A DNA stretch of 64,000 nucleotides from contig NZ_CAESCH010000002.1 of assembly GCF_903166545.1 (NCBI RefSeq), forward strand, positions 310,001 to 374,000, in the 5' to 3' direction. Source of the stretch: Metabacillus schmidteae (GTDB lineage Bacteria > Bacillota > Bacilli > Bacillales > Bacillaceae). This document shows positions 19,491 through 26,527 of this stretch, piece after piece (within the stretch, counting starts at the first letter, position 1; every line of letters starts with the position of its first letter). The notes under the pieces were generated by a model. The model made no database searches. It was not told where the DNA came from and saw only the letters and a list, made by a program, of their open reading frames with translations. A program made the translations under genes and the position numbers.

Positions 19491-20747
19491 ATGAAAAAAA
19501 GGATCGCAGGTTTATTTTTAATTGGGGGTCTAAGTCTAACCCTTTCAGCATGTCAGGAAGCGACGAATCTTAAGGAAATGAGAGCAGCTGAGCCCAAATT
19601 GACACTGCATGTTCGAAATCCAAAAGTGGAAATTTCAACACAGTTTGAACAAATGGCGAAGGCCTATGAAAAAGAAAATCCAAACGTTGACATCCAAATT
19701 GAAACGGTTGGGGGTGCAACAGATGACCTTGCGGATCTAAAAGCACAGATTGCAGCAGGAGAAGGTCCGGATATTTTCACGAATAATGGATATGAGCAAG
19801 GTAAGCTATGGAAGAACCTTTTAGAAGACCTATCAGATCAGCCGTGGGTAAAACAAGCTTACAATGAAACACTAATCCCTATGACGTTCGATGGAAAGTT
19901 ATATGGAATGCCTGTCAATATGGAAGGATACGGCTTTATCTACAATAAAGATTTATTTGAAAAAGCGGGAATTCAAACACCTCCAAAAACACGAACAGAA
20001 TTAGAAAAAGCCGCAGAACAATTACAAAAGGCGGGCATTACTCCTTTTACGAATGGATATTATGAAGAATGGAAACTTGGAGTTTTTCTATTAAATATAG
20101 CCTTTGCTCAGCAAGATGATCCTGATGAATTTATAAAAAATCTTCATTCAGGAAGTGAAAAAATCACGACAAATCAGGCATTCAAAGAGCTGATTGACTT
20201 GCTTGATCTAACCGTAAAATACGGAAATAAACACCCATTAACTACTGACTATTCGATGGAATTAAACATGTTTACAAAAGGTGAAGCAGCCATTCTCCTT
20301 CAAGGCAACTGGGTTCAACCGATGATTGACCAAGCTTCTCCGAATATGAATATTGGATTTTTGCCAATCCCAATCAATGATGAACCAAAAAACGATGCTC
20401 TTGTCGTCAGCGTCTCGAATTATTGGGTCATCAATAAACAATCATCATCTGAAAAGAAAATAGAAGCAAAGAAATTCCTAAATTGGATGGTCTCATCAAC
20501 ACAAGGAAAATCATATATGACCGAACAATTTAAATTCATCCCGGCGTTTAAGAACATTGAAACAAATCATCTAGGCCCACTTGCACACGACACCTTAACT
20601 TACTACAAACAAGGAAAAACCCTACCCTCCAACTGGTTTCACTTCCCAGTCGGCATAAGAGAAGAATTCGGCACCTCCATGCAGCTATACATCGACAACC
20701 AACTAAACCGCGACCAACTACTACAAGAACTTCAACAATCCTGGTAG
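19491..20747 (+). CDS. Sugar ABC-type extracellular binding lipoprotein, no adjacent permease
   Basis: A 418-residue family 1 solute-binding protein with a lipoprotein signal: hydrophobic residues 5-19 then LSAC, so Cys 21 would be lipid-modified. Typical parts are seen: AKAYEKENPNVDIQIETV, LKAQIAAGEGPDIFTNNG, LYGMPVNMEGYGFIYNKDLFEKAGI, and FTKGEAAILLQGNWVQP. It begins 10 nt after the regulator stop (GAGGTGAAAG before the ATG), so the three genes make an operon. No permease or ATPase gene lies nearby. It may therefore deliver its sugar to the sensor kinase or share a distant permease. Oddly, the last 56 codons (from 20580) have 25 C-ending against 4 T-ending pyrimidine codons, unlike the T-preferring remainder. 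Confidence 0.87.
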   Translation: MKKRIAGLFLIGGLSLTLSACQEATNLKEMRAAEPKLTLHVRNPKVEISTQFEQMAKAYEKENPNVDIQIETVGGATDDLADLKAQIAAGEGPDIFTNNGYEQGKLWKNLLEDLSDQPWVKQAYNETLIPMTFDGKLYGMPVNMEGYGFIYNKDLFEKAGIQTPPKTRTELEKAAEQLQKAGITPFTNGYYEEWKLGVFLLNIAFAQQDDPDEFIKNLHSGSEKITTNQAFKELIDLLDLTVKYGNKHPLTTDYSMELNMFTKGEAAILLQGNWVQPMIDQASPNMNIGFLPIPINDEPKNDALVVSVSNYWVINKQSSSEKKIEAKKFLNWMVSSTQGKSYMTEQFKFIPAFKNIETNHLGPLAHDTLTYYKQGKTLPSNWFHFPVGIREEFGTSMQLYIDNQLNRDQLLQELQQSW

Positions 20748-20830
20748 GGACAGGGGGACAGGTACCTTGTCCCATTCAGGGACAGCGTACCTGTCCCTTT
20801 GTCCCATCCAGCCCCAGCGCCTTTGTCCCT
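20746..20830. repeat. Family IV GGGACA/TGTCCC hairpin cluster, copy 1
   Basis: Directly after the binding-protein stop: GGGACAGGTAC (20755-20765) is the exact inverse of GTACCTGTCCC (20787-20797). Extra GGGACA or TTGTCCC pieces are at 20747, 20767, 20779, 20799 and 20824. It can fold into nested hairpins and may serve as transcript end for the operon, though no T-run follows. A similar cluster is at 43131-43190. Confidence 0.75.
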
Positions 20831-20865
20831 ATATCATATCAATTTAAGACGAAATTCCGATCAAT

Positions 20866-20903
20866 TTGTGACATATCCGCGGATACCAATACTACCCTAT
20901 AAT
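20866..20903 (+). promoter_or_regulatory. sacB promoter with a palindrome in place of the -35
   Basis: A perfect TATAAT (20898-20903) lies 37 nt before the sacB ATG. The region 17 nt upstream, where a -35 should be, is instead the perfect 12-bp palindrome TATCCGCGGATA (20874-20885). TTGTGA (20866-20871) is too far (26 nt) to serve as a -35. This arrangement suggests control by an activator or repressor. The leader is too short (about 30 nt) for the RAT/terminator antitermination known for B. subtilis sacB. Confidence 0.55.
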
Positions 20904-20940
20904 TTTAGTTGTAAACAAAAACTTGCTAGGAGGACAAGCG

Positions 20941-22401
20941 ATGAACTTTAAGAGTTTTGCCAAACAAGCAACAGTCGTAACACTTAGTACAGCTATTTTA
21001 TTAGGGGGCGGTGAGTCACTAACGTTTGCGAAAGAAAAAGACTCCCGTGATCACAAAGAGGACTATGGAATTTCCCATATCACACGTTCTGATATGCATA
21101 AACTTATTGAACAGCAAGGAGATTCAAAATACACTGTTCCTGAGTTTGATGAATCAAAAATTAAAAACATCTCTTCTGCAAAAGGATATGATGAGCTAGG
21201 AAACTTAATTAATTTAGACGTATGGGACACTTGGCCATTACAAAATGCCGATGGGACAGTTGCAACATACAACGGCTACCAAATTGTTTTTGGTTTAGCA
21301 GGTGATCCTGACAGAGGCTGGGACACATTCATTTACATGTTCTATAAAAAAGTAGGCGACAATTCAATTGATAGCTGGAAAAATGCAGGAAGAGTCTTTA
21401 AAGATTCCGACAAGTTCAAATCAGATGAGCAAAATTTAAGAGACCAAGCAGAAGAATGGTCTGGTTCTGCAACATTAACATCTGACGGAGAAGTTCGCTT
21501 ATTTTATACAAACCGTCATGGATGGGATCCGGCACATGGATTCTTCGGTAAGCAAACATTAACAACTGCACAAATCAATGTATCTGAGCCAAGTGAAAAC
21601 ACATTGAAAGTAGATGGAATTGAAGACCACAAATCGATCTTTGATGGAGACGGAAAAAACTATCAAACGGTTCAACAAGCATTTGGCGGTGGAGATTATT
21701 CAGATAATCATACATTAAGAGATCCCCACTATATTGAAGAAAATGGTCGCAAATACCTTGTCTTTGAAGCGAACACTGGAACAGAAACAGGTTACCAAGG
21801 TGAGAACTCATTATTTAATAAAGCTTATTATGGTAACAGTGAAGCATTTTTCCAAAATGAAAAAAGCAATCTATTAAATAGCCCTAAAAAAGATTTAGCA
21901 GAAATTTCAAACGGTGCACTTGGGATTATTGAAATTAATGATGATTACTCATTAAAGAAAGTCATGAAGCCACTAATTGCATCAAACACAGTAACAGATG
22001 AAATTGAGCGTCCAAACATCTTTAAAAAGGATGGAAAATGGTATCTATTTACAAGCTCACGAGGATCTAAAATGACGATTGATGGCATTGATGATGAAGA
22101 TATTTATCTATTAGGTTATGTGTCAAACTCATTAACAGGTCCATACAAACCGTTAAACAAAACAGGACTTGTGTTACATCAAGACTTGGATCCATATGAT
22201 GTGACATGGACTTATGCGCATTTCGCGATTCCACAAGAGGGAAGCGATAATACAGTCGTAACAAGCTATATGACAAACAGAGGATATTTTGAAGACCATC
22301 AATCTACCTTTGCACCAAGCTTCCTGTTAAACATTAAAGGTGATAAAACATCTGTTGTGAAAAATGGAATTCTTGAACAAGGTCAAATTACGATTAAATA
22401 A
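20941..22401 (+). CDS. sacB: Levansucrase (GH68)
   Basis: A secreted fructosyltransferase that builds levan (beta-2,6 fructan) from sucrose, releasing glucose. ATG 20941 follows AGGAGG (20928-20933) by 7 nt; an earlier in-frame TTG is not needed. The 486-residue product has a signal peptide ending SLTFA at residue 30. The sequence is close throughout to my memory of B. subtilis SacB (473 residues), with the catalytic trio in place: nucleophile Asp 96 (DVWDTWPLQ), Asp 261 (LRDPHY) and acid/base Glu 356 (DEIERPN). Differences are an insertion of about 9-10 residues before DVWDTWPLQ (KGYDELGNLIN region) and a longer loop NRHGWDPAHG. It is followed by a terminator and then levB. Confidence 0.96.
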   Translation: MNFKSFAKQATVVTLSTAILLGGGESLTFAKEKDSRDHKEDYGISHITRSDMHKLIEQQGDSKYTVPEFDESKIKNISSAKGYDELGNLINLDVWDTWPLQNADGTVATYNGYQIVFGLAGDPDRGWDTFIYMFYKKVGDNSIDSWKNAGRVFKDSDKFKSDEQNLRDQAEEWSGSATLTSDGEVRLFYTNRHGWDPAHGFFGKQTLTTAQINVSEPSENTLKVDGIEDHKSIFDGDGKNYQTVQQAFGGGDYSDNHTLRDPHYIEENGRKYLVFEANTGTETGYQGENSLFNKAYYGNSEAFFQNEKSNLLNSPKKDLAEISNGALGIIEINDDYSLKKVMKPLIASNTVTDEIERPNIFKKDGKWYLFTSSRGSKMTIDGIDDEDIYLLGYVSNSLTGPYKPLNKTGLVLHQDLDPYDVTWTYAHFAIPQEGSDNTVVTSYMTNRGYFEDHQSTFAPSFLLNIKGDKTSVVKNGILEQGQITIK

Positions 22402-22411
22402 TTTAGTTGAA

Positions 22412-22448
22412 AAGAAAATGCCGTTCTACAAATGGCATTTTCTTTTTT
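22412..22448 (+). terminator. Rho-independent terminator between sacB and levB
   Basis: GAAAATGCC (22414-22422) pairs with GGCATTTTC (22434-22442), followed by TTTTTT. levB has no clear promoter of its own (31 nt lie between the T-run and its start), so partial read-through is expected. Confidence 0.88.
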
Positions 22449-22479
22449 CTATATACTGAAACAAACAGTGGTGATAAAA

Positions 22480-24042
22480 ATGAAAAAACATAAAAATATA
22501 GCCTTTCTCCTTATTTGCATTTTGATTGTAAGTGTACTTGTGTTTGTAATGAATTTAAAAAAAGAAACACCAGCTCAAAACATTAAAGAAGATACAGAAA
22601 CGTCCTCCATTCGAGCTCACTACCATTTTACCGTACCTGATAAATGGAAAAACGATCCTCAAAGACCCCTTTATGTGAATGGGAAATATCATTATTACTA
22701 TCTTTATAACCGTGATTACCCTCATGGAAATGGTACAGAATGGCGGCATGCAACTTCTGAAGATCTTGTTCATTGGCAGGATGAAGGTGTAGCCATTCCA
22801 AAATATACGACTGAAAATGGAGATCCCTGGTCAGGCTCAGTCGTCATAGATTGGGAGAATACAGCAGGATTTGGAAAAGGTGCTTTTGTTGCAATCGTGA
22901 CACAGCCTTCAGCAGATGGAGGGAAGCAGGAACAATTTTTATGGTACAGCACCGACAAAGGACAAACATTCACTCCTTATGGAGATAAACCGATAATGGA
23001 AAATCCGGGAACACATGACTTCCGGGATCCAAAGGTGATGTGGGATGAGCGTGATGAAAAGTGGAAAATGGTCATGGCAGAAGGAACTAAAATAGGATTC
23101 TACGAATCAAATAACCTGATAAACTGGGAGTATACAAGTGGTTTTACGACCGAGGGAATGGGGATTGTAGAATGTCCAGATCTCTATCTTTTGCAAGCGG
23201 ATGATGGGGCTTTAAAATGGGTGCTTGGTGTGAGTGCAAACGGACTTTCTACAAATCAGCCAAATACGTATGCTTACTGGATTGGTGATTTCAATGGGAA
23301 AGAATTTATTGCTGAACAGAACGATCCCAAATGGCTTGATTACGGGTTTGATTGGTATGGTGGAGTGACATTTGAAGATGGAGCAGAAAAAGATAACCTA
23401 ACAAGACGCTATGCCTTCGCCTGGATGAATAATTGGGCATATGCCAATAACACTCCAACATTACAGGAAGATTTTAATGGGATGGATTCAATTGTCCGTC
23501 AAATAGAATTAAAACATGAAGATGACAATCACTATTACCTGGCCTCACAACCAATTGAAGCCCTGAACAAGTTGGAAACAACAACAGAATCAATCAAGAA
23601 CATAAACGTAAATGGATCTAAAACTCTCCCATTAAAAGGAGATGTCTATCAACTAGAAGCTCATGTCTCATGGAAAAAGCTCAAAAACGTCGGCTTGAGA
23701 CTACGTGAATCGGCTGATAAGAAGAAACATGTTGATGTCGGGATTTTCTATAACCCGGAGCAGCCTTATTTTTATGTGAATCGCTCCAATACAGGCCATC
23801 CTGATGAAAATCAGCAATTAGTAGAAAGTACATCACCATTTAACAAAAACAAGAAGGAAGTTCATCTGAAGATCCTCGTTGACACAACCAGCATTGAGGT
23901 TTTTATTGACGATGGGGAAAATGTGCACACACAAGTTATTTTTCCAGAAGAAAAGGATCAAGGAATCTCACTCTTTTCAGAAGGTGGAGAAGCCGTTTTT
24001 TCCAACCTTAAGCTCACATATCTGAAGTCAGCCAACAACTAG
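22480..24042 (+). CDS. levB: Endolevanase (GH32), membrane-anchored or secreted
   Basis: Cleaves levan into levan-oligosaccharides, chiefly levanbiose. The 520-residue protein is close in length and sequence to my memory of B. subtilis LevB (516). Residues 7-25 are a hydrophobic signal/anchor without a lipobox Cys. The five-blade propeller has the GH32 catalytic residues: nucleophile Asp 59 (DKWKNDPQRP, with NDP in place of the usual NDPNG), Asp 183 (DFRDPKVMW) and acid/base Glu 231 (IVECPDLY). The C-terminal beta-sandwich includes LKILVDTTSIEVFIDDGE. The start ATG 22480 is preceded only by a weak GTGGTGA. The order sacB-levB is that of B. subtilis, but a yveA-like transporter does not follow. 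Confidence 0.94.
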   Translation: MKKHKNIAFLLICILIVSVLVFVMNLKKETPAQNIKEDTETSSIRAHYHFTVPDKWKNDPQRPLYVNGKYHYYYLYNRDYPHGNGTEWRHATSEDLVHWQDEGVAIPKYTTENGDPWSGSVVIDWENTAGFGKGAFVAIVTQPSADGGKQEQFLWYSTDKGQTFTPYGDKPIMENPGTHDFRDPKVMWDERDEKWKMVMAEGTKIGFYESNNLINWEYTSGFTTEGMGIVECPDLYLLQADDGALKWVLGVSANGLSTNQPNTYAYWIGDFNGKEFIAEQNDPKWLDYGFDWYGGVTFEDGAEKDNLTRRYAFAWMNNWAYANNTPTLQEDFNGMDSIVRQIELKHEDDNHYYLASQPIEALNKLETTTESIKNINVNGSKTLPLKGDVYQLEAHVSWKKLKNVGLRLRESADKKKHVDVGIFYNPEQPYFYVNRSNTGHPDENQQLVESTSPFNKNKKEVHLKILVDTTSIEVFIDDGENVHTQVIFPEEKDQGISLFSEGGEAVFSNLKLTYLKSANN

Positions 24043-24043
24043 C

Positions 24044-24070
24044 AGACCAAATCTCTTGATGATTTGGTCT
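24044..24070 (+). terminator. Hairpin after levB, weak terminator
   Basis: AGACCAAATC (24044-24053) and GATTTGGTCT (24061-24070) form a perfect 10-bp stem, but no T-run follows on the plus strand. It may stabilise the mRNA end rather than terminate. Confidence 0.55.
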
Positions 24071-24110
24071 AACTCCCTTACCATTAAATAAAAAAATCAT
24101 AAAACAATAC

Positions 24111-24136
24111 TGAAACCTCTTCCTCTTTCATACGTA
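24111..24136 (+). promoter_or_regulatory. Sigma-W promoter of yvlABCD
   Basis: TGAAAC (24111-24116), 16-nt spacer, CGTA (24133-24136): an exact match to the ECF sigma-W consensus. It lies 24 nt before the yvlA start. The yvl genes belong to the sigma-W (cell-envelope stress) regulon in B. subtilis as I recall. Confidence 0.9.
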
Positions 24137-24160
24137 CTAAAGATAAGGAGAGTGAAGGAA

Positions 24161-24487
24161 ATGGATAATACGAATAAATTCCTTGCTTCATTAAATTATT
24201 TTAGTGTGTTTATTGCCCCATTTTTGTTACCTATCATTATTTATTTCGTTGTCGATCACCGCGAAGTGAAACAACATGCAAAAAAAGCACTCGTTTCACA
24301 CATTATTCCGTTCTTATCTATCATAGGATTATTCATCACAATTTTCGTTGCAGCAGGTACTAGTTCTTCTGAAGATACCGTTTTTTTTAGCATGATTATT
24401 GGTTTTGTGTTAGTCGGATTAATCAATATCATTGTATTCATCTGGAACATTGTAAAAGGAATCAAAATTTTTACAAAAGAATCTTAA
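24161..24487 (+). CDS. yvlA: YvlA-like membrane protein (DUF4870)
   Basis: A 108-residue membrane protein with three hydrophobic segments (about residues 10-32, 47-65 and 75-98) and the DUF4870 pattern: SLNYFSVFIAPFLLPIIIYFVVDHREVKQHAKKALVSHIIP, in which the short acidic/His segment after helix 1 is typical. ATG 24161 lies 10 nt after AAGGAG (24145-24150); the in-frame GTG at 24152 is too close to it. It is the first gene of a four-gene operon under the sigma-W promoter. Its biochemical function is unknown; the operon is thought to help the envelope withstand antibiotics and other membrane stress. Confidence 0.85.
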   Translation: MDNTNKFLASLNYFSVFIAPFLLPIIIYFVVDHREVKQHAKKALVSHIIPFLSIIGLFITIFVAAGTSSSEDTVFFSMIIGFVLVGLINIIVFIWNIVKGIKIFTKES

Positions 24488-24499
24488 GGAGGAGTTTAG

Positions 24500-25582
24500 A
24501 TGAAAGAGCAAAGAAAACGAATTTTAAGATTAGTAGAAGAAGGCAAACTTTCTGCGGAAGAAGCGTTATCCCTTATTGAAGCCTTAGAAAAAGAGGAAAC
24601 ACTAAAAGAAGAAAAAATGACCGCTTTGTCTACTGAGGTGTTGGGAAATAAGCAGTCAACTAATAACGACCACGAATCTGCAGATCATAAGCAATCAATA
24701 GGGAACAAATTAATGGATTGGGTTGATTCAGCAGTTAAAAAGGTAAAGGATATGGATTTGGACTTGAATTTTGGAAAATCAATTGGTCTCCAGCATATTT
24801 TTCAATTTCAAGGAGAATCTTTTCAAGATATTGATATTCAGCTTTCAAATGGTAGTGTTACCTTTGAACCTTGGTCTGAAAAAGATACTCGTGTTGAGTG
24901 TGATATCAAGGTGTACCGTGTTGAAAATACAGAGCAAGCAAGAGAAACCTTTTTAGCCGGGGTGGATTGTCAAATAGAAGGAAATCGTTTTATCTTCTTT
25001 ACTGAGAAAAAGACGATGAAAATAAACTTGATGATTAAACTACCAGAGCAAGCATATGAACAAGTTAAAGTGAAATTGTTTAATGGACCGATTAGAGGGG
25101 AAGATTTAAAAGTAGAAGAAATAAAGGCAAAGACAGCAAACGGTGTTGTTTCATTTTCGTCACTTCATGGTGCGAAAGGGGAATTTGAAACAGCAAATGG
25201 GCAAATTAAACTATCAGATGTACAGTTTGATTCGCTTGAAATGGAGACAATTAGCGGTCATGTTCAATTTAACGGCTCCACTGGTAAATTGGATGCGCAA
25301 AGCTTTAATGGAAATGTACAACTTAAGCTTAGCGATGATCGATGTGAAACTTTATACGCAAAAACTGCCACTGGAAATATTGACATTACAGTTCCAGAAG
25401 AAAGTACAATCGTTGGAGAGTTAAAGTCAAATTTAGGATCTTTATCTGCGCAGCTTAAAGATGTTGAAGTATCTTACGAGAAAAATGAAACGATTCAGAA
25501 AGAGCTTAAGTTTCGCACAGCTCAGCAGGCTAAAATGTCTCTTTTTGCCGACTCGAAAACTGGGTCAATTGAGATTAAATAA
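24500..25582 (+). CDS. yvlB: YvlB-like protein (DUF4097 beta-repeat)
   Basis: A 360-residue cytosolic-looking protein. The N-terminus (MKEQRKRILRLVEEGKLSAEEALSLIEALEKEE) is the helical YvlB/LiaX-type N domain, a Ser/Asp-rich linker follows, and residues about 90-360 are a right-handed beta repeat of the DUF4097 (LiaX/YvlB adhesin-like) class, with recurring N-G-x-V/I turns (SNGSVTF, FNGPIRG, ANGVVSF, ANGQIKL, FNGNVQL). AAGGAGGAG precedes the ATG by 8 nt, 13 nt after yvlA. Relatives act in envelope-stress sensing (LiaX of enterococci). The role here is inferred from family and operon. Confidence 0.85.
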   Translation: MKEQRKRILRLVEEGKLSAEEALSLIEALEKEETLKEEKMTALSTEVLGNKQSTNNDHESADHKQSIGNKLMDWVDSAVKKVKDMDLDLNFGKSIGLQHIFQFQGESFQDIDIQLSNGSVTFEPWSEKDTRVECDIKVYRVENTEQARETFLAGVDCQIEGNRFIFFTEKKTMKINLMIKLPEQAYEQVKVKLFNGPIRGEDLKVEEIKAKTANGVVSFSSLHGAKGEFETANGQIKLSDVQFDSLEMETISGHVQFNGSTGKLDAQSFNGNVQLKLSDDRCETLYAKTATGNIDITVPEESTIVGELKSNLGSLSAQLKDVEVSYEKNETIQKELKFRTAQQAKMSLFADSKTGSIEIK

Positions 25583-25599
25583 ATGAAGGATGATGGCGC

Positions 25600-25797
25600 A
25601 TGAAGAAACTAACAAGATCTCGACAAAATAAGAAATTAACTGGAGTTTTAGGCGGTTTATCAGACTATATAGGAATGGATGCATCTTTATTACGTATTCT
25701 ATTTGTTGTTGCTTTAATTTTTACAGGCTTCTTTCCAATGGGTATTATCTATTTGATTTCCATTTTCATCATACCGGAAGAAACGGATACCCTGTAA
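25600..25797 (+). CDS. yvlC: PspC-domain protein
   Basis: A 65-residue PspC-family membrane protein. The N-terminal KKLTRSRQNKKLTGVLGGLSDYIGMDASLLRILFVV is the canonical PspC motif (GV-x-GG-x-x-x-Y-x-x-D...RI/L), followed by one membrane helix pair (FVVALIFTGFFPMGIIYLISIFIIPEE). In proteobacteria PspC acts in the phage-shock response; in Firmicutes similar proteins belong to cell-envelope stress operons. It stands between yvlB and yvlD with 17 nt and 1 nt gaps. A GATGATGG-type binding site is weak, so translational coupling to yvlB is likely. Confidence 0.9.
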   Translation: MKKLTRSRQNKKLTGVLGGLSDYIGMDASLLRILFVVALIFTGFFPMGIIYLISIFIIPEETDTL

Positions 25798-25798
25798 G

Positions 25799-26161
25799 AT
25801 GATAAGGTGGATTGTGAGCATTCTCGTGAATGCTCTCATTTTAATTGTTGTTGCCGGATTTTTTGATTCTTTTCAGTTAAGTAGTTTTTGGGCAGCTATA
25901 GGAGCGAGTTTCATTTTGTCGATCCTCAATGTGCTGGTCAAGCCGTTTCTTATTCTCTTAACTTTACCAGTAACCGTTCTAACTTTAGGTTTATTTCTTT
26001 TTGTCATCAATGCTGTCACACTTATGATTACAGAAGGCTTGATGGGTGATGCATTTAATATCGATGGCTTTGGTGCGGCGTTACTTGCTGCTATCTTTAT
26101 TTCAATCTTACATTTAATGATTCAAAAAGGGATTGTTGAACCGATGCAGAAAGATAAATAA
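25799..26161 (+). CDS. yvlD: YvlD-like phage-holin-family (4_2) membrane protein
   Basis: A 120-residue protein with four hydrophobic helices. The N-terminal MIRWIVSILVNALILIVVAGFFDSFQLSSFWAAIGASFILSILNVLVKPFLILLTLPVTVLTLGLFLFVINAVTL pattern, with the conserved N-x-x-V-K-P-F between helices 2 and 3, is that of the phage_holin_4_2 family, found in many bacteria outside phage. It starts 1 nt after the yvlC stop and ends the sigma-W operon. The family name reflects sequence only; lysis activity is not implied. Confidence 0.88.
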   Translation: MIRWIVSILVNALILIVVAGFFDSFQLSSFWAAIGASFILSILNVLVKPFLILLTLPVTVLTLGLFLFVINAVTLMITEGLMGDAFNIDGFGAALLAAIFISILHLMIQKGIVEPMQKDK

Positions 26162-26171
26162 ACGTTTGTTT

Positions 26172-26203
26172 AAAAAGAGCGGAGCGTCATTTCGCTTTTT
26201 TTT
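26172..26203 (+). terminator. Rho-independent terminator of yvlABCD
   Basis: AAAAAGAGCG (26172-26181) pairs with CGCTTTTTTTT (26193-26203) with one mismatch; ends in T8. Confidence 0.75.
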
Positions 26204-26251
26204 GTAGGCTCTATTTCGTGAATTTTTTTCTATGTACTAAGTGTTGTGTAA

Positions 26252-26381
26252 GGTTGATTTCAGCTCCAGGTTGCTCGCTTTCCGTGGGGCGTGCGGTGAG
26301 CTTCCTCGGCGCAGGCGCCTGTGGGATCTCACCTGTCACGCTACTCCCACAGGAGTCTCGCACCTTCCGCTGAAATCAACC
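26252..26381 (-). repeat. Family I repeat, end-type a, copy B
   Basis: A 130-bp element bounded by a perfect 13-bp terminal inverted repeat, GGTTGATTTCAGC (26252-26264) and GCTGAAATCAACC (26369-26381). Inside are the family I landmarks in reverse orientation: TTGCTCGCTTTCCGTGGGG, GGTGAGCTTCCTCGGCG and CCACAGGAGTCTCGCACC. It is GC-rich and non-coding, between the yvlD terminator and the phosphoesterase gene. Compare copies C and D. Confidence 0.87.
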
Positions 26382-26527
26382 AAATTAGTTTTTGTTATAG
26401 AACCCTAATGACAACAACTTCTATTGTAAATTTCATATACATTGCTAATCCGAACTTTTAGAAAAACAATCTTATTTAAACTAGTAAAAAACATAATACC
26501 TGCACATACTAAGCTTGGGTGAGTAGC

